Positions 1 through 6,006 of a stretch of 16,301 bases of DNA are shown here, piece by piece. The stretch is taken from assembly GCA_934292725.1 (NCBI GenBank), contig CAKQXY010000064.1, forward strand, positions 1 through 16,301. Reading direction: 5' to 3'. The position numbers and the translations under genes are program-made. The notes below the pieces were generated by a model. That model made no database searches and was not told the origin of the DNA. It saw only the letters and a program-made list of their open reading frames with translations. This DNA comes from an uncultured Lachnospiraceae bacterium. Its GTDB lineage: Bacteria; Bacillota; Clostridia; Lachnospirales; Lachnospiraceae. How positions within the stretch are numbered: position 1 is the first letter of the stretch; every line of letters begins with the position of its first letter.

Positions 1-75
1 GAACCGCCGTGTACCGAACGGTACGCACGGTGGTGTGAGAGGTCGGGGATTTAACAAATCCCCTCCTACTCGATT
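1..75 (+). mobile_element. 3' end of a group II intron (domains V and VI), class IIC-like
   Basis: The sequence folds as the catalytic 3' end of a group II intron. Domain V: bases 4-11 pair with 26-33, bases 24-25 (CG) form the expected two-base bulge, and 12-15 pair with 20-23 under a GAAC tetraloop. The triad C5-G6-C7 contains a G6-T31 wobble; a CGC rather than AGC triad is typical of class IIC. Domain VI: 45-52 pair with 56-63, then 40-42 with 65-67 and 37-39 with 69-71. This leaves A68 as a single bulged adenosine, the expected lariat branch point, 6-7 bases before the likely 3' splice site at 74/75. The intron body and its reverse transcriptase lie to the left of the window. Class IIC introns usually insert just after transcription terminators (family knowledge). 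Confidence 0.85.
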
Positions 76-105
76 TTAACCAAAAAAAAGAAAAGAGGGT
101 GTTTT

Positions 106-783
106 ATGTTTAGTGGTCGATTGTGGAATCTGTTTATCGACTCCTTCCCAAAGATGTTCATTCGCGGCCTGACCGTCACCATTCCGTTAACCGCAATCGC
201 TTTTTCGTTAGCGATGGTGATAGCAGTCATAGTTGCGTTGGTGCAGTTTGCCAACATCAAAGTGTTAAAGCAGATTTGCCGCTTTTATATCTGGATCTTT
301 CGTGGTACGCCATTGATTGTCCAATTGTTTATTGTGTTTTTTGGATTGATGAATGTTGGTCTTGTACTTGAGCCATTTCTGGCAGCGGTGATTGTATTTG
401 CCTTAAATGAAGGTGCCTATGGCGCTGAGACAGTTCGTGCGTCACTTGAATCGGTTCCGTCAGGTCAGTTGGAGGCAGGACAGTGTGCAGGTCTTTCCTA
501 TCTGCAAACGATTTTCAGAATCGTTTTGCCACAGGCGATGCGTACCGCGTTTCCGTCCTTGTTTAATGCATTGATTTCCATGTTAAAGGATACTTCTTTG
601 GCAGCGACCATTACCGTAACGGAAATGTTTAAGGTATCGCAGCAGATCGTAGCAAGAACCTATGAACCACTTTTGCTGTATTTGGAGGTCGGTTTGATTT
701 ATTTGATCTTCTCAACTGTTCTGACAAAGCTGCAGAGTATCGGTGAGAAGAAATTAAGCTACTATGGCAGAAAGGAAGGGTAA
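106..783 (+). CDS. Polar amino-acid ABC transporter permease (HisM/TcyL type)
   Basis: This 225-residue membrane protein has the size and layout of His/Glu/Arg/opine-type permeases: an N-terminal hydrophobic segment (about residues 20-47) and further segments near 62-80, 85-105 and 185-210. The family signature FRGTPLIVQLF is at about residues 65-75. An EAA-like cytoplasmic loop, EAGQCAGLSYLQTIFRIVLP, lies at about 122-141 and would contact the ATPase. It forms the channel of an amino-acid importer with the ATPase and binding protein that follow; the ATPase begins 3 bases after its stop. A purine-rich site, AGAGGGTG, precedes the ATG. No promoter is visible between the intron end and the start, so transcription probably comes from beyond the intron. 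The substrate cannot be fixed from this gene; the binding protein slightly favours cystine. Confidence 0.93.
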   Translation: MFSGRLWNLFIDSFPKMFIRGLTVTIPLTAIAFSLAMVIAVIVALVQFANIKVLKQICRFYIWIFRGTPLIVQLFIVFFGLMNVGLVLEPFLAAVIVFALNEGAYGAETVRASLESVPSGQLEAGQCAGLSYLQTIFRIVLPQAMRTAFPSLFNALISMLKDTSLAATITVTEMFKVSQQIVARTYEPLLLYLEVGLIYLIFSTVLTKLQSIGEKKLSYYGRKEG

Positions 784-786
784 CAC

Positions 787-1521
787 ATGCTGGAGATTAA
801 AAACATTAAAAAGTCATTTGGTCAGACAGATGTTCTTCATGATGTGAGCCTTTCTGTCAACAAGGGAGATGTGATTGCGATTCTTGGACCGAGTGGTTCG
901 GGAAAGACAACACTTCTTCGCTGTCTGAACTTTTTAGAGAAGGCAGATGGCGGAACCATGACGTTTGATGACGAGACGATCGATTTACATAAGGTACCGA
1001 AGCGCACAATTGCGCGCCTTCGAAAGAAAACCGCGTTTGTGTTCCAGAATTATAACCTGTTTGCCAACAAAACAGCATTGCAGAATGTAACGGAAGGCTT
1101 GATTGTCGGAAGAAAAATGCCAAAGGATGAGGCAAATCGAATTGCACACGAGGCATTAAAAAAGGTTGGCATGGAAGATCGAAGTGATTACTATCCGTCT
1201 CAGCTTTCAGGTGGTCAGCAGCAGCGTGTGGCGATTGCGAGGGCGATAGCAGTAAATCCAGAGATTATTTACTTTGATGAGCCGACATCGGCGCTAGATC
1301 CAGAGCTGACGGTAGAAGTGCTTGCAGTTATGAAGCGGCTTGCACAGGAAGGAATGACAATGCTTGTTGTTACCCATGAGATGAACTTTGCGCGAACAGT
1401 ATCAAATCGTGTAATTTTCATGGAAAAGGGCGTGGTTGTGGAACAAGGATCATCAAAGGAATTTTTTGAGCATCCGAAGGAAACGCGCACGAAGGAGTTC
1501 TTGCGAATCTTTCAGGAGTAA
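787..1521 (+). CDS. Polar amino-acid ABC transporter ATPase (GlnQ/TcyN type)
   Basis: This 244-residue cytoplasmic ATPase powers the importer and carries every ABC motif. These are Walker A GPSGSGKTT (residues 34-42), Q-loop FQNYNLF (about 86-92), signature LSGGQQQR (140-147), Walker B IIYFDEP with D164/E165, D-loop SALDP, and switch histidine H197 in VTHEM. The length and the ending (EHPKETRTKEFL, the usual tail of polar amino-acid ATPases) match the GlnQ/HisP family. It starts three bases after the permease stop, so the two are co-transcribed and probably translationally coupled. The gene is intact. Substrate specificity is set by its partners. Confidence 0.96.
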   Translation: MLEIKNIKKSFGQTDVLHDVSLSVNKGDVIAILGPSGSGKTTLLRCLNFLEKADGGTMTFDDETIDLHKVPKRTIARLRKKTAFVFQNYNLFANKTALQNVTEGLIVGRKMPKDEANRIAHEALKKVGMEDRSDYYPSQLSGGQQQRVAIARAIAVNPEIIYFDEPTSALDPELTVEVLAVMKRLAQEGMTMLVVTHEMNFARTVSNRVIFMEKGVVVEQGSSKEFFEHPKETRTKEFLRIFQE

Positions 1522-1532
1522 TTCTTGCTTGT

Positions 1533-1575
1533 AAAAGCATTTCTGATAAGGAAAATATCTATCAGTAATGCTTTT
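1533..1575 (+). promoter_or_regulatory. Strong hairpin between the ATPase and binding-protein genes
   Basis: Bases 1533-1548 pair with 1560-1575 (16 positions, one mismatch) around an 11-base loop. The right arm ends in TTTTT, so it could act as a leaky terminator. Only 27 bases separate it from the binding-protein start, and those bases hold a ribosome site (GAGGAGGAAA) but no promoter. I infer an mRNA-processing or 3'-end-protecting element that lets binding-protein mRNA outlast or outnumber the transporter core, as is known for several importer operons. Confidence 0.6.
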
Positions 1576-1602
1576 TCATAAAATAAAGAGGAGGAAACTA
1601 TT

Positions 1603-2610
1603 ATGACAATTAAGAAATTAATTCCATGCACATTAACAGCAGCAGTGATTGCATCTGCCGCATTGACAGGCTGCTCTTCAAAGGGTACATCTGATAAGAG
1701 TACTACAGCTGCAAAGACTTCTGCACAGGAGACAAAGGAGACTGCCACAAAGTCTGCCGAGACCAAGGATACTGAGGCAGGAAGCAGCGAAGTAAACACA
1801 AGCGCAGAAGCGAAGAGCGAGGAAGAATCAAAGAAGGCTGAGACTGAGCTTGGAAGCGAAGAAGTATCTACAGAAATTGGAACCGGCGAGTCAGCAGATG
1901 ATCTTTTAGCACAGATTAAGGAGCGCGGAAGCATCATTGTAGCAATGGAAGGAACCTGGGCTCCATGGACTTACCATGATGAGGATGATAATCTGGTTGG
2001 TTATGACGTAGAAGTGGCACAGAATATCGCAGAGAAGCTTGGCGTAGAGGTTGAGTTTATTGAGGGCGCATGGGATGGACTGCTTGCAGGTTTGGATGCA
2101 GGACGCTACGATATCATGGTAAATGGTGTTGGCGTGACAGATGAGCGTGCAGAAAAGTACAACTTCTCTACTCCATATGCATACAACAAGACTGCTGTTA
2201 TCGTTCGTGGTGATTACGATGAGATTTCTTCTATGGAGGATTTAAAGGGTAAGAAGACTGCGAATACCATCTCCAGTACTTACGCAGCACAGGCAGAGGC
2301 ATATGGTGCAACTGTTACCGGTGTTGATGATCTGAATCAGACCATCGAGCTGTTACTTTCCAAGCGTATTGATGCAACACTTAATGCAGAAGTTGTATTT
2401 AACGATTACAAGAAAGAGCATCCGGAAGCAGATGTTAAGATTGCAACATACTCCGATCAGGTAGAGGAGATTGCAATTCCGATCCGTAAGGGTGATGATA
2501 CTGTTACTCTTTTAGAGGCTGTAAATGATGCACTTGATGAGATGGCAAAGGATGGCACATTGACCGAGCTGTCTGAGAAGTACTTCGGAATGGATATTTC
2601 TAAGAAATAA
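1603..2610 (+). CDS. Amino-acid ABC transporter substrate-binding lipoprotein (SBP type 3, possibly cystine)
   Basis: This 335-residue precursor begins with a lipoprotein signal: a KK charge, a hydrophobic core and lipobox LTGC with the lipidated cysteine at residue 24. Residues 25-100 are a low-complexity Ser/Thr/Lys/Glu-rich tether, unusually long, holding the receptor off the membrane. The type 3 solute-binding domain runs from about 108 to 335. It shows VGYDVEVAQNIAEKLGVEVEF, the GAWDGLLAGLDAGRYDIM segment resembling cystine-binding proteins, and FSTPYAYNKTAVIV. It captures an amino acid outside the cell and delivers it to the permease upstream. Cystine is a motif-based guess; other polar amino acids remain possible. 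A strong ribosome site (GAGGAGG) precedes the ATG. The gene is separated from the ATPase gene by the hairpin at 1533-1575. Confidence 0.93.
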   Translation: MTIKKLIPCTLTAAVIASAALTGCSSKGTSDKSTTAAKTSAQETKETATKSAETKDTEAGSSEVNTSAEAKSEEESKKAETELGSEEVSTEIGTGESADDLLAQIKERGSIIVAMEGTWAPWTYHDEDDNLVGYDVEVAQNIAEKLGVEVEFIEGAWDGLLAGLDAGRYDIMVNGVGVTDERAEKYNFSTPYAYNKTAVIVRGDYDEISSMEDLKGKKTANTISSTYAAQAEAYGATVTGVDDLNQTIELLLSKRIDATLNAEVVFNDYKKEHPEADVKIATYSDQVEEIAIPIRKGDDTVTLLEAVNDALDEMAKDGTLTELSEKYFGMDISKK

Positions 2611-2652
2611 AAAAAGCGTAATTGGATATTTTAAAAGAAAAAAGCTAACGGA

Positions 2653-2680
2653 GTCAAGATAGTGAAAATAATGACTTGAC
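2653..2680 (+). terminator. Weak dyad after the ABC operon, overlapping the next -35 box
   Basis: GTCAAG (2653-2658) can pair with CTTGAC (2675-2680), and the right arm is followed by ATTTTTT. The stem is only 6 bp with a 16-base loop, so it is a poor terminator by itself. The right arm overlaps the tyrS -35 hexamer, so the dyad could instead be an operator. No better terminator is visible after the binding-protein gene. Confidence 0.25.
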
Positions 2681-2704
2681 ATTTTTTAATCACATTGTTA
2701 TACT
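2676..2704 (+). promoter_or_regulatory. Promoter of the tyrS T-box transcript
   Basis: A perfect -35 TTGACA (2676-2681) and a -10 TATACT (2699-2704) are separated by exactly 17 bases, with a T-rich start to the spacer. Transcription should begin near 2711, just before the T-box leader. It is one of the best promoter matches in the window. Confidence 0.88.
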
Positions 2705-2710
2705 CTGTGT

Positions 2711-3010
2711 ATCAGCGTTGAGGAGAACAAGTACTAATAAGGGAAACCAACAGAGAGCAGCCGGCAGGTGAGAGGCGCAGGGGAAGCTTATAAGGAATAC
2801 CTCTCTGAGCTCTGCACCGAACTTGCGATTTTGCAAAAGTAGACTGCAGCGGCGCGGCAGCCGTTATCTTGTCAGAGTATTCGCAGATTGACTGGATTGT
2901 TTTTACAGGATGCGTGTACTTGAAAGGCAGTTTGTGTGAGCAGACTGTGAAGAAAGGTGGTACCACGAGATTTCGCCCTCGTCCTTTTGTTAGGACGGGG
3001 GCTTTTTTTG
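2711..3010 (+). promoter_or_regulatory. T-box riboswitch, tyrosine-specific, controlling tyrS
   Basis: The roughly 300-base leader before tyrS has the marks of a T-box RNA. Stem I contains AGAGAGC near 2753 and the GGCAGGTGAGAGG segment near 2763. The specifier region GGAATACCTC puts UAC, a Tyr codon, at 2798-2800. A later AGTAG...CCGTTATC segment (about 2838-2871) matches the usual stem II region. The antiterminator bulge TGGTACCACG (2958-2967) carries T at the variable position, which pairs with the A discriminator of tRNA-Tyr. A terminator follows directly. Uncharged tRNA-Tyr would bind specifier and bulge, stabilise the antiterminator and switch on tyrS; charged tRNA lets the terminator form. 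Exact stem limits were not computed. Confidence 0.92.
2974..3009 (+). terminator. T-box intrinsic terminator
   Basis: The left arm (roughly 2975-2984) pairs with the right arm (2993-3002) over an 8-base loop TTTTGTTA, followed by TTTTTTT. It comes right after the T-box bulge sequence and is the alternative fold to the antiterminator. Confidence 0.92.
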
Positions 3011-3018
3011 TAATTCCA

Positions 3019-3170
3019 GGGGCGAAAGTTCAGGCGTTTCATGCTTGCATGGAAAAAGCCTGAACTTTATGCCCCGCCCAGACATGAGGAGGAGGCGATT
3101 TTCAAGAAAAATCAGCCGAGTCCGAATGTCTGTAGAATTGCGAGAGCTGCGAAGCAGCGGAGCAATTCGT
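3019..3170 (+). repeat. Three consecutive hairpins between the T-box terminator and tyrS
   Basis: Hairpin 1: GGGGC (3019-3023) and AAAGTTCAGGC (3025-3035) pair with GCCTGAACTTT (3058-3068) and GCCCC (3071-3075). Hairpin 2: CAGACAT (from 3079) pairs with ATGTCTG (ending about 3133) around an inner GGC-GATTTT/AAAATC-A-GCC stem. Hairpin 3: GAATTGC...GCAATTC (about 3136-3169) encloses GCTGC-GAA-GCAGC. The block makes the terminator-to-start distance about 237 bases, far longer than a usual T-box leader. A 9-base direct repeat, GGCGAAAGT, occurs at 3021-3029 and 3210-3218, near both edges. I see no gene here. The style recalls dispersed REP-like or MITE-like repeats, but that is inference. Confidence 0.65.
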
Positions 3171-3247
3171 GAATTACATATAACCTATAAATAAATAAAA
3201 AAGTTCTCAGGCGAAAGTAATAAAAGCGCAGAAAAGGAGAAAAAATC

Positions 3248-4480
3248 ATGCAGGTTTACGAAGAATTAGTAGCAAGAGGGCTGATTGCCCAGGTAACAGA
3301 TGAGGAGCGTATCCGCGATCTCGTTAATAATGGAAAGGCTGTATTTTACATCGGATTCGACCCGACAGCAGACAGCCTTCATGTAGGTCACTTCATGGCA
3401 CTGTGCTTAATGAAGAGACTTCAGATGGCAGGAAACAAGCCGATTGCACTGATTGGCGGCGGTACAGCAATGATCGGTGATCCGTCTGGAAAGACCGATA
3501 TGAGAAAGATGATGACAAAGGAGACAATCGAGCATAATGTAGAGTGCTTCAAGAAGCAGATGGCACGTTTCATTGATTTCTCTGATGGCAAGGCACTGCT
3601 TGTTAACAATGCAGACTGGCTGTTAAATTTAAATTATATTGATGTACTCAGAGAGGTTGGACCTCATTTTAGCGTAAACAGAATGCTGACAGCTGAGTGC
3701 TACAAGCAGAGAATGGAGCGTGGATTAAGCTTCCTTGAGTTTAACTACATGATTATGCAGAGCTACGACTTCTATATGCTGTTCCAGAAATACGGCTGCA
3801 ACCTTCAGTTTGGCGGTGATGACCAGTGGTCCAACATGTTAGGCGGTACCGAGCTGATCCGTCGTAAGCTGGGAGAGGATGCAGGTGCAATGACCATCAC
3901 GCTGCTGTTAAACTCCGAGGGTAAGAAGATGGGTAAGACTGTTTCAGGTGCTGTATGGCTGGATCCAGAGAAGACAAGCCCATACGATTTCTACCAGTAC
4001 TGGAGAAACGTTGCAGATGCTGACGTATTAAAGTGTATCCGTATGCTGACATTCCTTCCGCTTGAGCAGATTAATGAGATGGATAAGTGGGAAGGAAGCC
4101 AGTTAAATAAGGCAAAGGAAATCTTAGCATTTGAGCTGACAAAGCTTGTTCACGGTGAGGAAGAAGCAAAGAAGGCTGAGAGCGCAGCAAAGGCATTGTT
4201 TGGTGCAGGAAATGCAGCAGAGATTCCGGCAGTTGAGCTTAGCGCAGCTGATTTTGCAGAAGGTGAAGGCGAGAAGCTTGATATCTTAAGTCTTCTTGTA
4301 AAGGCAGGTCTTGCTAAGTCACGTTCAGAGGCGCGCCGTGCAGTAGAGCAGGGTGGTGTCAGTGTAAATGATGAGAAGGCAACAGATATCCGCATGAGCT
4401 TTGCAGCAAATGATATTCCGGCAGAAGGACTCGTAATTAAGAAGGGCAAGAAGAACTTTAAGAAGATTGTCGTTGCATAA
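3248..4480 (+). CDS. tyrS: Tyrosyl-tRNA synthetase
   Basis: This is the 410-residue class I synthetase that charges tRNA-Tyr with tyrosine using ATP in the cytoplasm. Motifs include FDPTADSLHVGH with the HIGH-type element HVGH at residues 45-48, the substrate-binding region QFGGDDQWSN (about 192-201), and the KMSKS-equivalent KKMGKT at 226-231. An S4-type RNA-binding domain occupies about 342-408 (LLVKAGLAKSRSEARRAVEQGGVSVN). The length is normal for bacterial TyrRS. The start has ribosome site AAAAGGAG eight bases upstream. The Tyr T-box in the leader supports both the identity and control by uncharged tRNA-Tyr. It is a single-gene transcript ending at the terminator just downstream. Confidence 0.98.
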   Translation: MQVYEELVARGLIAQVTDEERIRDLVNNGKAVFYIGFDPTADSLHVGHFMALCLMKRLQMAGNKPIALIGGGTAMIGDPSGKTDMRKMMTKETIEHNVECFKKQMARFIDFSDGKALLVNNADWLLNLNYIDVLREVGPHFSVNRMLTAECYKQRMERGLSFLEFNYMIMQSYDFYMLFQKYGCNLQFGGDDQWSNMLGGTELIRRKLGEDAGAMTITLLLNSEGKKMGKTVSGAVWLDPEKTSPYDFYQYWRNVADADVLKCIRMLTFLPLEQINEMDKWEGSQLNKAKEILAFELTKLVHGEEEAKKAESAAKALFGAGNAAEIPAVELSAADFAEGEGEKLDILSLLVKAGLAKSRSEARRAVEQGGVSVNDEKATDIRMSFAANDIPAEGLVIKKGKKNFKKIVVA

Positions 4481-4502
4481 AGATTACGAACTTATAATAA
4501 TA

Positions 4503-4540
4503 AAGACAGGTATTGACAGAAGTTGGTACCTGTCTTTTTT
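4503..4540 (+). terminator. Intrinsic terminator of tyrS
   Basis: AAGACAGGTA (4503-4512) pairs perfectly with TACCTGTCTT (4527-4536) across a 14-base loop and is followed by TTTT. It lies 22 bases after the tyrS stop. Confidence 0.9.
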
Positions 4541-4607
4541 GTGAATGGGCGTTCAGTGAACTGTAACTTGCACCTTCGGGCTTTGTAAAAGACAGCATAC
4601 AAAAAGG

Positions 4608-4636
4608 TTGCAAGAATTAGAAAAAGGGAGTATTAT
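4608..4636 (+). promoter_or_regulatory. Promoter of the esterase / GGDEF / fucosidase operon
   Basis: TTGCAA (4608-4613) and TATTAT (4631-4636) are separated by 17 bases. Transcription would start near 4643, giving a leader of about 94 bases that contains only a weak ACCG/CGGT dyad near 4677-4694. No other promoter is obvious between the tyrS terminator and the esterase. I found no convincing cre-type or LacI-type operator palindrome. Confidence 0.7.
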
Positions 4637-4736
4637 ATAAACAAAACTGGAAAAACACACAAATCAGAGCGTTAAAACCGATATAAAAACGGTCAAGATG
4701 CTGTGAAATATGAAAATAAGAGGAGAGATAACGATT

Positions 4737-5954
4737 ATGATACATACGCTCGATACTAAGGCTGCAGACTACATTCCTGAGCTTGGTGACGGTTTTGAGG
4801 AAGGCAGTGAGGGAAGCGAAAACGCACAGGGATTACAGGTAGCTGATTACTATGCTGATGCAGATGGTGAGGGCATTTATTACATCACATATAAAATAGA
4901 GACTGCCAAAGAAATAGAGCAGCTATTTGTATTTGCAGGAAGAAAGCAGCTATTGCGTCTTGGAAAAAGAAAGGCAGGAGAGGTGATTGAGGGAACACTT
5001 TATCTGCATTTTGGCGAGATGATCCCGCGTTTTCACAGTGAGTGCATGACAATCACAAAGATTGGCTTTTCAGTGGCATGTGAGGATCTGACGAAATTAA
5101 AGAGTGTTGGCATGGCAGCAGAGAAGCTTTCTGCAAAGACAAAAATTCCGGCAGTCTATCTGGCAGGAGATTCCACAGTTACTGATCAGACTTGTCCAAA
5201 GCCATATATGCCGGGCGGATGCTATAGTTCATGGGGACAGTGCCTTGCATATTTTATCGGAGGAAGTACAGCCATTGATAATCAGGCGCACAGCGGACTT
5301 ACCACAGAAACCTTTCGTAATGAGGGACACTACGATATCGTAAAGAAGGATATTCGTCCGGGTGATTTTTGCTTGTTTCAGTTTGGTCATAACGATCAGA
5401 AGCTGGCACATCTGCAGGCACAGACAGGCTATAAGGAAAATCTGATGAATTATGTAAATGAGATTCGTGGACTGTGCGGAGTCCCGATTCTTGTAACACC
5501 GCTTGCGCGCAATACCTGGAAGGATGACGGCACCTACAATGATCTTTTAGCAGAGCATGCGCAGGCTGTTTTTGAGGTAGGGGAAGAGACTGGTGTGCCT
5601 GTAATTGATCTTCATAAATATGCAGCAGATCTAATCAAGAAAAATGGAAAAGAGGCTAGTCGTGTCTATTTCCACCCGGGAGATATGACACACACAAACG
5701 AATATGGCTCATTTTTGTTTGCGCATTTTATCGCAAGAGAATTGAGTAAGCTAGATCCTCTCACTTTCGCGATTGATGTGCAGGATGAAGAAGACTTTAC
5801 ACCAGATGAGCATACAGCCATTTTGACAGGAACAAGCACGGCAGCAGGACGTAAAGATGAGCAAAAGGAAGTCTTTGATGCGATGGAGCGTGCCGGGGAT
5901 AACCTTGTGGCAGCTGTGGAAAAGGCAAAAAAAGATGCAGAAATGATGAAGTAA
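4737..5954 (+). CDS. SGNH-fold acetylesterase of CE12 type (rhamnogalacturonan acetylesterase-like)
   Basis: I choose the ATG at 4737 (405 residues) because AGGAGAG lies nine bases before it; an in-frame ATG at 4710 lacks such a site. The catalytic domain (about residues 138-345) has the SGNH blocks. Block I is AGDST with nucleophile S146, the NQAHSGLTTETF segment fits block II, block III is FGHND (216-220), and block V is GDMTH with D316/H319 followed by TNEYG. CE12 enzymes such as YesT/RhgT remove acetyl groups from pectic rhamnogalacturonan. Residues 1-135 form an extra, beta-rich N-terminal region, possibly a carbohydrate-binding sandwich, and about 50 residues follow the core. There is no signal peptide, so it should act in the cytoplasm on imported oligosaccharides. 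The exact substrate is inferred; xylan or other acetyl-glycans are possible. Confidence 0.85.
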   Translation: MIHTLDTKAADYIPELGDGFEEGSEGSENAQGLQVADYYADADGEGIYYITYKIETAKEIEQLFVFAGRKQLLRLGKRKAGEVIEGTLYLHFGEMIPRFHSECMTITKIGFSVACEDLTKLKSVGMAAEKLSAKTKIPAVYLAGDSTVTDQTCPKPYMPGGCYSSWGQCLAYFIGGSTAIDNQAHSGLTTETFRNEGHYDIVKKDIRPGDFCLFQFGHNDQKLAHLQAQTGYKENLMNYVNEIRGLCGVPILVTPLARNTWKDDGTYNDLLAEHAQAVFEVGEETGVPVIDLHKYAADLIKKNGKEASRVYFHPGDMTHTNEYGSFLFAHFIARELSKLDPLTFAIDVQDEEDFTPDEHTAILTGTSTAAGRKDEQKEVFDAMERAGDNLVAAVEKAKKDAEMMK

Positions 5955-6006
5955 ACTTTGATTTTTATAGAAACAAGACTATTGGCTCAAAAAAGGAGGG
6001 ATAAAA

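Noticed and set aside
2869..3063. Plus-strand open frame of 64 codons in the tyrS leader
   Set aside because: It runs through the T-box antiterminator and terminator, lacks a ribosome site, and its codons are explained by RNA structure.
4710..4736. Longer start for the esterase at ATG 4710
   Set aside because: No Shine-Dalgarno lies before it, whereas AGGAGAG sits inside this stretch at the right distance from ATG 4737.
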